DNA of 64,000 nt, from assembly GCA_019155185.1 (NCBI GenBank), contig CM032806.1, forward strand, positions 13,202,996-13,266,995, written 5' to 3'. Below, one piece after another: positions 1 to 11,400 of this stretch. The position numbers and the translations under genes were made by a program. This DNA is from Beaufortia kweichowensis. Its lineage: Eukaryota; Chordata; Actinopteri; Cypriniformes; Gastromyzontidae. The notes under the pieces were generated by a model. That model did not search any database. It was not told where the DNA came from and worked only from the letters and a program-made list of their open reading frames with translations. The stretch's first letter is position 1. Each line of letters begins with the position of its first letter.

Positions 1-1560
1 CCGCTTGGCCTGCGGTACCCATCCAGCTGCCTCAGGAGTCCCGCAAGCCAGCCAGGCTCGATAGGACTCCTTCTTCAGCTTGACAGCATCCTTACTTCCG
101 GTGTCCACCACGGGTTCGGGATTGCCGCCACGACAGGCACCAGAGACCTTACGGCCACAACTCCGAGCGGTCGCACTGACAATGGAGGCGGAGAACATAG
201 TCCACTCGGACTCAATGTCCCCAACCTCCCTCGGAATCTGATCAAAGCTCTGCGGAGGTGGGAGTTGAAGATGCCTCTGACAGGGGGCTCTGCCAGGCGT
301 TCCCAACAGACCCTCACAGAGCGTTTGGGGCCTGCCGAGTCTGTCAAGCTTCCTCCCCGCCAGCGGATCCAACTCACCCACCAGGTAGTGATCAGTTGAC
401 AGCTCCGCCCTCTCTTCACCCGGGTGTCCAAGACATACGGCCGGAGGTCAGATGAAACAACCACAAAGTCGATCATCGACCTCCGCCCTAGGGGTGCCCT
501 GCTGCCGCGTGCTGATGAGCAGCCCTTATGCTCGAACATGGTGTTGGTTATGGACAAACCATGGCTAGCACAGAAGTCCAACAACAGAACACCACTCGGG
601 TTCAGGTCGGGGGCCGTTCCTCCCAATCACGCCTCTCAGGTGTCACTGTCATTGCCCACGTGGCGTTGAAGTCCCCATCCAGAGCGACCGAGTCCCCAGT
701 TGGAGCACTATCCAGCACCCCTCCCACAGACTCCAAGAAGGCGGGTACTCTGTGCTGCCATTAGGCCCGTAGGCACAAATGACAGTGAGAGACCTATCCC
801 CACCTGAAGGCGAGGGAAGCGACCCTCTCGTTCACGGGGTAAACTCCAACACATGGCGACTAAGCTGGGGGCTATAAGCAAGCCCACACCAGCCCGCCGC
901 CTCTCACCACAGGCAACTCCAGAGTAGTGTAGAGTCCAACCCTTTCGAGGAGTTGGGTTCCAGAGCCCAAACTGTGCGTGGAGGTGAGCCCGACTATCTC
1001 TAGTCGGTACCTCTCAACCTCCCGCACTAACTCAGGCTCCTTTCCCCAGCGCGGTGACATTCCATGTCCCAAGAGTCAGATTCTGCGTCTGAGGATTGGG
1101 TGGCGAGGTCCCCGCCGACCGCCACCCAAACCACAATGCACCGCCCCTTACGGTCCCTCCTGCAGGTGGTGGGCCCACGGGAGGTCAGCCCCACGTCGGC
1201 TCCTTCGGGCTAGGCCGGCCGGGCCCCGTGGGGGTAAGACCGGCCACCAGGCTTCGCCTCTGAGCCCCAACCCGGGCCTGGCTCCAGGGTGAGGCCCCGG
1301 CTGCGCCATCGGGCGGCGTCCGCGACTTTATTGTTGTTTTTTCTCATAAGGGGTATGGTGGACCGCTCTTTGTCTGGCTTGTCACCTAGGACCTGTTTGC
1401 CTTGGGAGACCCTACCAGGGGCATATAGCCCCCGACAACGTAGCTCCTAGGATCATTCAGGCACTCAAACCCCTCCACCATGGTAAGGTGGCGATCCCAG
1501 GAGAGGCCTAGATAATACTAATCCCGTGCAAATAGGGCTATTGTCTTATTTTTAGTTTTT
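1..1560 (-). mobile_element. APE-type non-LTR retrotransposon (LINE), 5' part, cut by window edge
   Basis: On the minus strand a frame at 75-626 reads as the C-terminal half of an apurinic-endonuclease domain. It includes DFCASHGLSITNTM and RRSMIDFVVVSSDLRPYV, followed by a WWTPEV motif, the order seen in a widespread fish LINE family. A frameshift or deletion breaks the frame around the histidine-bearing SDH-like motif, so it is a relic. The minus-strand upstream part (about 630-1560) is GC-rich, as in the 5' region of these elements, and ends near a T-run at 1550-1570. The reverse transcriptase would lie left of position 1. The exact clade (RTE/Rex-like) is inferred. Confidence 0.7.
75..626 (-). 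pseudogene. LINE endonuclease-domain remnant
   Basis: A frame of 183 codons carries the conserved tail of a LINE AP endonuclease (motif MIDFVVVSSDLRPYVLDTRV, then a TTWWVSWIRWRG stretch where a functional copy would carry the catalytic S-D-H). The usual TDHH segment is altered to LITT, which suggests a small indel. The start methionine is only the first in-frame ATG. It is part of the element annotated over 1-1560. Confidence 0.6.
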
Positions 1561-1683
1561 TTTTTTTCTTGTGTTGTGTCTTATTTAACACAGTGTAGTG
1601 ATCTTCACACGGGGCACCAATTAATAGTACGCCTCACACAGGGCACTAGAGGTGTTAGTGAGACTTGACCCCACGTCACTTCA

Positions 1684-1704
1684 AGTGTGTGTGTGTGTGT
1701 GTGT
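1684..1704. repeat. (GT)n microsatellite
   Basis: Uninterrupted GT dinucleotides, about 10 units. Confidence 0.9.
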
Positions 1705-1744
1705 CAGGTGACCTCTCCCTCCTTTTAACTTCGGGGCACCAGCT

Positions 1745-3480
1745 GAGGAATTCCACCTCAACATTTGTTGGAATTATCCAACGTAAATCATAGATAATAT
1801 GATAAGAAAAATTAGTGGAGGGAGCAAGTCACCTGGGGTATCTGAAGGATTTAAAATATTAGGTGCTAACTTGTAGAGCCTCTGGTTACCAACACAAGAA
1901 AGACACAGTTGTACAAATGCAAAAGGGATTTATTCACTAAACATGCAAAGGGAAATAACTACTGGGGAATACATGTAAATGAAATAAAACTATAACTGAA
2001 TAACGCTTTTAACAAGATGTTTGACAAAGGAAAGGGAAATTGAATTATTGTATGGAAGCAATGACTTGAATAGACACAATGCAATGCTGTTGCTTAAGAT
2101 GGTGGCAGGAGGATATTCTTAGGCTGTCAACTCCCCAAAGATAACCCTATACCCCTGCTGAGTAGTACACACTAAACAATAATGCATTTACTAGTGCCAA
2201 GGTCTCTGAAAGAGGTTTGGAAGGAAAAGTATATTTACGTTCCACACAGTCCAGATTAGTCCGGCCGTCGGCGTCCTTTACAGGCTTTGTAGGTTGCAGT
2301 CGAAGGCGTGGAATCACTCTCAGAGAATACCAGTCGTTGAGAGGTGAACTGTGCTGCACCAGAAAGATTGTTAAAGTCCCAGGCGTGATGGAGTCGCTGC
2401 AGTCGAGCTGAGAGGCTGGGAGGGCCGTGAAGGTTGGTAGAGTCCACCCGTGCAGATAGTGAGTGCGGTTTAAGGTTTGCTCATAAAGCTTAACCTTAAC
2501 TGTACTGTTGTTTCTTCCTAGTTCGGTCAGAAAGCTCAGAACAAAGGTGGATCCAGCTGGTGAGGGACTTTATCTCTTTCTGGTGAGGTGGAGACTGTAA
2601 TTCGGTGCTCCCGTTTCCAACAAGGTGATTGGTCATTTGGGTGGAGGCTGGCCACGCCATGTGGCTCACCCTTCCCAGCTGTGTGGAACTTGTTTGCCTA
2701 GTGTGAGAGTCCATTTTAGAAAAATGTCCCTGAACCTTTATCTGTGCATCTTTCCCTGTCCAAACCACTTTCACAATACTCTTGACCATGTACTGAACGC
2801 ATACATACCAAGCATGAAGTAAAAGGCTGGAATAATCATTTGTACCTACATTCAGGGCTACAGGTGGGTTTACATGTTTTATGACATTCCAGTTACATTT
2901 CGCATACAACACCATTTTGGTATGTTCAGCATTTGTAATGTGCAATTGTAATGTCCATTTTTAACAGTTCTTTCTGTATAAATGTGGAAGGTTTGACTGT
3001 CCTTGTTGCAATTATTGTGTGCCACATGGCCAGCACCCTGACGTGCTGTATCTGAGGGATCAAAGGAATTTTATTGCCATCCTCGCCTGGGCCTTAGGAT
3101 CAAAGTAACGGTGATAAGGGGAATCCTGTGGACCATCCTCGCCTGGGCCTTAGGATCAAAGTAACGGTGATAAGGGGAATCCTGTGGACCAACGAAAAGG
3201 GTCCTCTCCTTCCTATCTTAACCCCCAGGGGTATCTGGCAGTCCCTGTAGTCTCCTTATCTGATGGCACTGGGCATCTGGTTGTGTTAACCTGCCAATGT
3301 CCAATCACAAATGAGCAAACCATCCTCCATTGTAGCAGTTAGAGAGGAGCACTGTCATAAACTGGACCCTGGAATGTCCTTTGTTCCGCTGTTCATTACA
3401 ACAGTGTGCTTTGTCACTACTGGTCTATGACAAATCAACTCTTTTAAGTTTACAACCTAGTGCAAACGATCTACTATTTC
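1745..3480 (-). mobile_element. Possible LTR of a retrovirus-like element (weak)
   Basis: Read on the minus strand, this AT-rich stretch has an AATAAA signal near 1930. A U5-like tail runs to about 1760, and a TGGTGCCCCGAAG sequence there resembles a primer-binding-site start. The far (U3-like) end holds two exact 56-bp direct repeats at 3077-3188. No gag, pol or env frame follows, and no second LTR or target duplication was found. Its frames of 60-149 codons show no recognisable domain. The call rests on layout alone. Confidence 0.25.
3077..3188. repeat. Two exact 56-bp tandem repeats
   Basis: The units 3077-3132 and 3133-3188 are identical over 56 bp, both beginning CCATCCTCGCCTGGGCC and ending AATCCTGTGGA. 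Exact identity suggests a recent duplication. Direct repeats of this size are common in LTR U3 regions, but that context is not proven here. Confidence 0.9.
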
Positions 3481-3699
3481 AAGCACGAAATGGCTAATAT
3501 CACTCACCTCCTCCGTTTTTGGCGTACCTGATACCTGGCTATCGCCGCGTTGGCCGTGTTCCAACTACCCAGCGTGGTCTCCGGGAAGGCTCGGACTAGC
3601 GATTAGGAAAAGACGCCCGAATATTACGAATCAAATGGCTTTGCTTCGCTTAAGCTGAAGTACTCCCTGGCTCAACAGCGTGGGTGTCGCCGCCGTTTG

Positions 3700-4690
3700 A
3701 CTCAGGATGGCATTGTTAAATGCCAGATCAGTGAAAGTAAATAAGACTCCCGGCTTCAAGGGGATCTCAGCCCATTCTCGAACTTTTACCATCAAAATGC
3801 TTGTTTTTAATTGCAGCCTGTAAATAAAATCTGGTTAAGTGGTGGAGGCTTGGTCTCTATTTTGGACAATTTTCTTGTAAGCCCAATTATGATTTTCAAT
3901 GACTACTCGGAGTTTTGAGCTGCGGCTGTTTACATTTTTGAATTTCCCTCTCTTGGTTCGCTGGTGCTCCCTGGATCTTGGTGATTTTAATGTTCAATAC
4001 ACAGTTGCATGCAAAATGGATTTATTACATTGACTCCAAATGCATGTGATGCTTTGCTTCCTGCTTGGCTTTGGCTCGGTATCTGACAGGGTCCATCTTG
4101 GAGGAGTCCATTTGAACCATCTTAGTGCACTTCCCAGGCACAGCAGTCTGAGGTGTCGTCGGAGAAACCGTTTTGGCTCAGGATGGCATTGTTAATCAGT
4201 GCCAAATGCCCAGATCAGTGGTAAATAAGACTGTTATTATTAGCGACTTCTTCTCTTGAGAGCTGGATTTTTATTCATTCACGAATCTTGGCTTCCAACG
4301 GGGATCTCAGCCCATTCTCGAACTTTTACCATCAAAATGCTTGTTTTTTAATTAGCCTAAGTAAAAATCTGGTAGAGTGGTGGAGGCTTGGTCTCTATTT
4401 TTAAAGACAATTTTTCTTGTCGCCCAATTATGATTAATGACTATCGGAGTTTTTGAGCTGCAGCTGTTTACATTTGGATTTGACATTTCCCTCTCTTGGT
4501 TGCTCTGATATATCGTCCCCCAAAGCATAATGAAAAAATAGAATTTGCAGACTTTTTAGGAGAATCTATACCGAAATATGACAAACTGTTGATTCTTGGT
4601 GATTTTAATGTTCATGTATACACAGTTGCACAGTTGACTCTTTAGCAAAATAATTTATTACTTTGCTAAATGCTTTTGATCTAGAACAAC
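3700..4690 (+). repeat. Tandemly duplicated, internally gapped LINE endonuclease segment
   Basis: Blocks at about 3700-4020 recur at about 4178-4640. Shared blocks include GGATGGCATTGTTAA, ATCTCAGCCCATTCTCGAAC, GTGGTGGAGGCTTGGTCTCT and GGTGATTTTAATGTTCA. The copies differ by many short deletions and a few insertions rather than mainly by substitutions. Both encode shreds of the L2 endonuclease. See the finding on scrambled duplications. Confidence 0.7.
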
Positions 4691-5096
4691 ATGTGAATGT
4701 CACTCACCAGTTGGGACATACACTTGATCTTGTAACTGTCATATGGCTTTGCTGCACGATCTTGAGGTATCTGACAATGGGTTTTCTGACCATAAATCTG
4801 TTATGTTTTATATCCCTTGGGCTTCTAATGTTCCTAAAGTCACTAAACTTTCCTGTCAATCTCGAATAATTACTTCTACTATTAGCAAAGCTTTTTTAGT
4901 AGCCTTTTGTGATGCTAGTAAATCAGTGGATGTCAGTCAATGTGACTTGAGTGCAGAGGAGCTACTGTCCAGGCTTAACTCCATATGCGTGGATGTCCTA
5001 GATTCAGTTGCTCCTGTAAAATCCTTAAAACTCAAACCTAGATCTGAGCCCTGGATTGATGATAACATTCGTTCTCTGAAGCCGGATCTGTAGGAG

Positions 5097-5684
5097 GTGG
5101 GCGTCAGTGGAAAAGGCCTGCCCAAATTTCCTTTAAATTTTAAAGGGACTCATTATGTAAAATTTCAGAGAAACGGTGGTGAGAGCAGCATAATCCAGGT
5201 ACCCTTCGCGGCAATCATTGACAAGAATTACCATAGACCTAAAACTCTTTTTACCATTTTCAACACTGTTGTTAATCCCACTGTTTGTGAGTACCCGGTT
5301 GTGTCAAAAACTATGTGTGATGATTTTCTTAGATTTTTTATCAATAAGATCAGTGATATCAGGTTGGGGATATCTCCACCTGTTTTTGACCCTTCCATTT
5401 CTTCAGTTTTCCCTGCTGAGTTTAGCCACTTTGAACCCATTTCTTTTATACATCTTCAAGAAATAGTGTGTCAGTTAAAGCCATCCGGCTCCTCCATTGA
5501 TGCCATTCCACCATATTTTCTGAAACAAGTTTTCGATGCAGTGGGTCCTTTTCTTGTGACCATGATAAATCGATGTTTTGATACTGGTATTGTACCTGAT
5601 ATATTAAAGCATGCCACAGTTTATCCCTTGCTGAAGAGACCGAACCTAGATCCTTCTGTTTTAGCTAATTATAGATCCATTTAA
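5097..5684 (+). pseudogene. LINE linker and N-terminal RT segment
   Basis: The frame reads a domain typical of L2/CR1 elements just before the RT fingers. It contains IVCQLKPSGSSIDAIPPYFL, then NRCFDTGIVPDILKHATVYP and NYRSI. It stops where an intact element would continue NYRPIS..LPF. The following 200 bp contains RT motifs in other frames. Confidence 0.75.
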
Positions 5685-5883
5685 AATCTGTCTTTTATTA
5701 CTAAGATCTTTTTATTACTAAGAAAAAGTAGTCCTGCAACAACTACAACATTTTTTAGATGAAAATAAGATCTTTGAGATCTTTCAATCAGGTTTTAGAA
5801 AACACCACTCGACTGAGACCACACTTCTGAAAGTTTTAAATGATATTCTATTAACTGGTGATGCTGGGGATCATGCTGTACTT

Positions 5884-6906
5884 GTGCTCCTAGACTTGAG
5901 CGCTGCCTTTGACACGGTGGACCATGCTATCCTGCTGGCTCGCTTGGAGCACTGTGTAGGCATAAAAGGTAGTGCTCTTAAATGGTTTAATTCATATTTC
6001 TCCAATCGAAGTTTTAGAGTTAACATTGGCAAACACTCATCTGAGGCAGCTCCTTTGTCGTGTGGTGTTCCCCAGGGATCCATTTTAGCTCCTATTCTTT
6101 TTTCATTATATATGCTCCCATTGGGTTCTATTTTTAGGAAGCATGGTCTGTCATTCCATTGCTATGCAGATGACACTCAAATATATCTGCCCTTAAAACG
6201 GAGCTCAAATGGCCTGGAAACACTTATGTCTTGCTTGTCTGATGTGAAAGCATGGTTGTCTCTAAACTTTCTTAATTTTAATGAGAGTAAAACTGAAATT
6301 ATTGTGTTTGGTCCGTCAGATTTGTTTAATACACTTGGTGATTTAACCTTTCCTGTGAAGCCTTGGGTAAAAAATCTGGGTGTTATCTTTGATGATGGTC
6401 TGAAATTTGATAAACAGATAAATGCAGTGGTCAAATCCTGTTTCTTTCAGCTTCGACTCCTAGCGAAAGTAAAACCAATTCTGTCTAGTAAAAATTTTGA
6501 AAAAATATTTCATGCTTTTATTACCTCTAGATTGGACTACTGCAACTCACTGTATTTTGGGATTAGTCAGTCAGCCCTATCCCGCTTGCAGATAGTTCAA
6601 AATGCAGCTGCAAGGCTTTTAACGAATACCAAAAAACGTGAGCACATTACACCGGTTTTACGTTCTCTCCATTGGTTGCCAGTGCGCTATAGAGTTAATT
6701 TTAAAATTCTTCTCTTGGTGTTCAAATCATTGAACGGTTTGGCTCCTCTTTATCTTTCAGAGTTAGTGACTGAACATCGGCCCCTCCTGTCTCTCTGGTC
6801 GTCCAACCAGAGACTTTTAAATATACCAAAGTCGAAGTTGAAATGCCGGGGTGACCGCGCTTTCACAGTAGCTGCCCCTAGATTGTGCTCTGCCACTCTG
6901 TATTAG
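5884..6906 (+). pseudogene. LINE reverse transcriptase, main open segment
   Basis: This 340-codon frame holds the core RT blocks in order. LLDLSAAFDTVDHAIL (motif A) comes at about residues 2-17. The GVPQGSILAPILFSLYMLPL block follows at about 62-81, then CYADDTQIYLP with the catalytic YADD at about 97-100. The C-terminal domain has SRLDYCNSLYFG, NAAARLLT and HITPVLRSLHWLPV. The frame ends early, at LYQ-like residues near the normal C-terminus. The enzyme would make LINE cDNA by target-primed reverse transcription. With its upstream half frame-broken, this copy cannot encode a full ORF2. Confidence 0.85.
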
Positions 6907-7115
6907 ATCTGCATCTTCACTATCGGTGTCTAAATCCATGTTGAAAACTTACCTTTTTGATTTGGCATTTTATCAATGAAAACTTTTTATTGTATTGTTT
7001 TTCTTTTTTAGTAATTATTTTATATTGTTGTATTGAAGTGTTTTGTATTGTGCAGCACATTGGTCAACCTATGGTTGTGTTTAATAGTGCTATATAAATA
7101 ACATTGACATTGACA

Positions 7116-8355
7116 TTTACTTAAGAATTTGCTTACCTGTGTCGGATGCCTTTCTTTCCGAATTCTTTTAATTTCAACGGACGAGCCCCCAAAACTGTAA
7201 GATAATTGTATAACCCATTTAACAGTCTTCTACCACAAAGTCAAAACGCAGCACTCTCTGTAGTGTTACGGCCAGGAGAACCAAATAAGTGACACACATG
7301 CAAAAATACGTCTCAGTTGATTCTCAGTTTATTATCAGACAAACAGGGGCTTAAATTCATTAGTACGTCCTTGAAAACTGGAACGAAGTGGTTTATTTCG
7401 AAAACAGGCAGTTGTTTTTCAACAGTTATCAGAACAGAAAGTAAAGACACCCAGGCAGTGAAAGTGTGTATAAAGGTCAGAGAACAATTCTCAATCATAA
7501 GAGCCATAAAATAACATTTTACAACTACTAAACAAGAGAGTTGTTTGATTGTATTAAAAAGGGAAAGTCACAGTAGTGTTGTGGAGGGTATACGCAGGTA
7601 TACTCACTTCCTTATCAGTCGGCATTGCGTATACCTACTAGTGTAGTGCAGGGTATACATATACCCACTCTGATGCGCATCATTCAGGAGTGTCCTGAAG
7701 TATTGCCTGAGATATCGATACTCAGTGGGCATATATATTTTCTTATTTCTGACTATGTTAAAAAACATTCTCTGTATAGAACTGCAGCTGCAGTAAAACA
7801 GTTTCGGTGTAAAATCCAATAGTGGTAGGACATTTAGGACACACTGTAAAAATGTAAATATCTTTGAGAAATCGTTTGAGGTTTTTTACTTAACAACACT
7901 TTTAATTTTGCTCCTCTCTGCCCCGCCTTTCTGAAATGCGTTGATTTTTACAAAGCTCTTCATTCTGAAAAGCGTGGTGTGCTATGATTGGGCATTGATC
8001 CAGTGCACTGTGATTGGCCAAAATACCGCTAGCGTGTGATGGAAATGTTACGCCCCTTACCATATTTAAAAAACACAGCGTCTACAGACACACATTGGCT
8101 TCGCTTATGCTCTGCAAATGCTGTTTGCGAGCGTGTTGTAAAACTCTAGAGTTGTATTTGCTATCAAACATTGCTTTTCTTTAATATAAGCCTCTCTGCA
8201 AAAGATACATTGATAGTATCATAAAACAATCCACACTGAAATGTTGCAGACGTTTGTGAGCATCTTTTAACTATGTTTAGCGGTTGTTATTCAAGGTTTT
8301 AAAACATGCATGACCATCAGATTCTCAATCCCCTCTTTCTCCATTCTTCCAATAG
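7116..8355. other. Sequence upstream of SULT1 exon 3, no gene seen
   Basis: No coding exon is recognisable. At 8015-8030 there is a GATTGGCCAA (inverted CCAAT) and at about 8062-8072 an ATATTTAAAAAA, which together could be a weak promoter, but nothing confirms this. An in-frame ATG at 8310 runs through the splice acceptor into SULT1 exon 3. It would give a protein lacking the YPK part of the PAPS P-loop, so I do not call it a start. Confidence 0.4.
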
Positions 8356-8484
8356 GTACCACCTGGGTTTCTTATATACTGGACCTGTTGTATTTTGGTA
8401 ATGATGCTCCAGAACGCCAGGCCTCACAGCCCATCTACATGAGGGTGCCATTCCTGGAGTCATGCTTTCAAGTTATTCAATCAG
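8356..8484 (+). CDS. sult1: SULT1 copy A, coding exon 3
   Basis: The acceptor is TTCCAATAG and the donor GTCAGT. It encodes GTTWVSYILDLLYFGNDAPE through FLESCFQVIQSG. The first two bases complete a glycine codon split with the missing P-loop exon. Confidence 0.93.
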
Positions 8485-11400
8485 GTCAGTATTGCAGTGT
8501 CAGTGTCATGCATTTAGTTATGTTCCTGGAATAGGAATTCACTTAGGAGTTAGGCTACCTGGATTTCTGACATCACTAGGGAAATTCATTTTCATATTAC
8601 CAGTCCCACAACAAGTTAACACCTCCTCCTATATCACTGCCTCACTGCATCGTTGGCTTCTCCCACTGGCAAGCAGAGAGCTAGTTACCAGGGGCCGGTT
8701 GCACCAGCTATGCGTAAGTTACAACGTAGCCTAGTTTTTGCGTAAGTGGTCACTAAGTTAAAGTTTACGCACCATTAAATATTTTTGGGTTGCACCATTA
8801 AAACTTAGTTTGAACGTAACTATACGTTCTAACTAAATATTTACGGAAGCCTCTGCCCATGAATAACGGTCGAGATGACAGCCAGATTACATTACATCAA
8901 TGAGCTCATAAATAATAATGAAGAACCGTGTGTTCGCAGACAAATTTTAAGAGACAGACATCATCCTTTGGATATGTATTGACATGTAGTCTATGCACGT
9001 TTGAGCTGGGAATTACTTTTTTCCTTGACAAAATTTAAAAAAAAGGTTGCTAACTAAAAGTACATTGGGAAAGGTGTGTACGTAAAAAGTTTTATGCGAT
9101 ATATGAGCATTATTGCAATTTGCGCATTTTGAGGGGTAATGGAAACGTGCCTACTGACAGTGTGACCTCTGTATGGGAAACCTGATTGTTGTCACCTTTG
9201 TTAAAAGAAAATAGATGATTTAAGACACTTTAATTTAGAACCACTTTCATACTTTCAGGGACAGAACTGGCTGATAATCTGACAACTTCTCCTCGTCTCA
9301 TCAAAACTCATCTACCTGTTCAGCTTGTGCCAAAGTCCTTCTGGGAGCAGAACTCAAGGGTAATATATATATGTGTATAAAGTTGTGGTCATAGATTTGC
9401 GTAATATGCAACATGTTAATAATAAAAAAGAGGTCATAGAACTGGTTTTATTGTTTCTTCACGCATATAAGTAGTCTCTCACTGCCTGACCCTATGCATG
9501 CAAACTGCTTATCTGCTTTAATTACCAAGTTAAACAAGGCTATAAGTCCTTTTAAACTTCCACACTGATTTCTTTGTGCTCCATTAATCCTCTGATGTTC
9601 TCCCTGGTCTCCTTTATTACACTTTTAGTGGTGAAGATTATAAATTCCTGCATTAGATTGTGTTAAATGTGAGGTGTGTGTATCATTATGTATCTGAACC
9701 GCCATATTTTCTGCTTACTCCTTCAGGTAACATTTCGATTAATCTAACCTCCATCTCATTACTAAATAAGGTATTCTCATGTTTCCCAGAAAACTAAAGA
9801 AAAATAATTACACTGATCAAAAGTGTTCAAAAGTACATTTACATTTTCTGCAGTTTTAGACTCTAGACAGCTCAAGAGACAATTGAAGCAATTTTCACAA
9901 AACATAAAAGTTCTGCATCATCTTTTCTGGCTTTTGGTTTCCTTGCAAGGAAACCAAAAAGCCAGAAAAGGCAAGGAAACCAAAAGCCAGAAAAGATGAT
10001 GCAGAACTTTTATGTTTTGTGAAAATTGCTTCAATTGTCTCTTGAGCTGTCTAGACAAGGACTTTTAAGTTACTCACTAGAGATCGTTATGGGGTGGTTT
10101 CCTGGGCAGGGCTTTAGCCTAGTCCCAGACTAAAATGCATGTTTGAGCTGAAAACAACTTGCGCTGATATATCCCAAAATACATCAGTGCGATTGCTTTG
10201 TCTCAAGATTCACACCAGTAATGTTTTTCACTTAAATGTGCTAATTTTCCTAAGGCCTAGTCCTGGATTAATCTTAACCCTGTCCAGGAAACCACCCCTA
10301 TGTGTCTTCTTGGCTTCCATCCAATGGAGATCAGGTGTAAAACTTTGATGAGTGCCTCGACACAGGTCGAGTCTAATATTAGTTGCCTATGGTCTCAGGT
10401 AATTTAAAATAAATGTGCTTTTAACAAATGACCCAGAGAAAACACAAAATATTAAAAAACTTTAAGCATCTTATGGATGAGTGATTAATGTTTCAGAACT
10501 TTATAAACAGACAGCACCTAAAGCACTTACTTTTATTACCTTGGTCCTCTGTACAGTATTTATCAAAATTCTGCGGAACTTTTGATGACGATTGTATTCT
10601 GTCTACTGTCTTTTACTTAGAGAGATAAGACTAAACTTATTAATAAGCCCCATTCATAAATTAGCCACTAATTAATGAGTCTTGACTTGACCTTGGTTTT
10701 TAAAAATCAAGTGAAGCAAATGAAGAGAAGCAAAGCTTAATGAAAGTATTTGTGTTTAGGCATTACTGCATTTCTGCACAAAATTGTTTTGTCATTCTTT
10801 CAGGTCGTGTATGTAGCTCGTAATGCAAAGGACAATGCCGTTTCCTATTTTCATTTTGATCGAATGAACATGGTAGAGCCTGAACCGGGAGACTGGAACA
10901 ACTTTTTACATAATTTTATGGAAGGGAAAAGTAAGTATGTATTGGTCAATTACAATGCAAGTCTAAAGGAATTTTTGTCCCAGAATTTCATTTTGAACAC
11001 TTTCAATTTGAAGACTGTTAAATCTGGAGAAAGAAACTAAAGAAGTTTAGAAACTAAAAGTATTTTTGTGTGCAAAATCAGTCTATAAGATCATTGTTTT
11101 AACATCATTACAATGCTTCCCAGATGTGTTTGGTCCGTGGTACGACCATGTCAGTGGATGGTGGGAGAAAAAACAGACATATTCCAACTTACTGTACTTG
11201 TTCTATGAGGATTTGGTCGAAGTAAGATATGTTCATATATAATTTTTTTGGTCACACTTTACAATAAGGTTCCATTTGTTAGCATTAGTTAAAACAAACT
11301 AACAATGAAGAACACTTCTATAACATTTAATAATCTTAGTTCATTTGTACATGTCATGACCAGGATACCGGACGTGAAGTGGAACGTTTATGCTCTTTCT

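Larger units (their letters stand above)
3530..7115 (+). mobile_element. L2-type LINE, degraded 5' part and readable reverse transcriptase
   Basis: The 5' part (3530-5090) reads in broken frames as an AP-endonuclease domain. It includes ILGDFNVHV near 4590 and SDHKSVMF near 4795. Next comes a linker with SEPWIDDNIRSLK (about 5045-5085) and the reverse transcriptase. The 3' end at 7085-7115 is the usual L2-style tail, GTGCTATATAAATAACATTG followed by TGACAT-like repeats. Stops at about 5092 and 5684, and duplicated 5' blocks, show it is dead. The element lies immediately upstream of SULT1 copy A. Confidence 0.85.

Noticed and set aside
2496..2945. 149-codon minus-strand frame
   Set aside because: Composition is ordinary, no domain was recognised, and it lies in a probable LTR; treated as chance.
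8310..8534. Open frame starting at an intronic ATG and reading into SULT1 exon 3
   Set aside because: It gives LPIGTTWV instead of YPKAGTTWV, losing the P-loop Lys, and crosses a strong acceptor. The same arrangement occurs before copy B exon 3, where a normal upstream exon exists.
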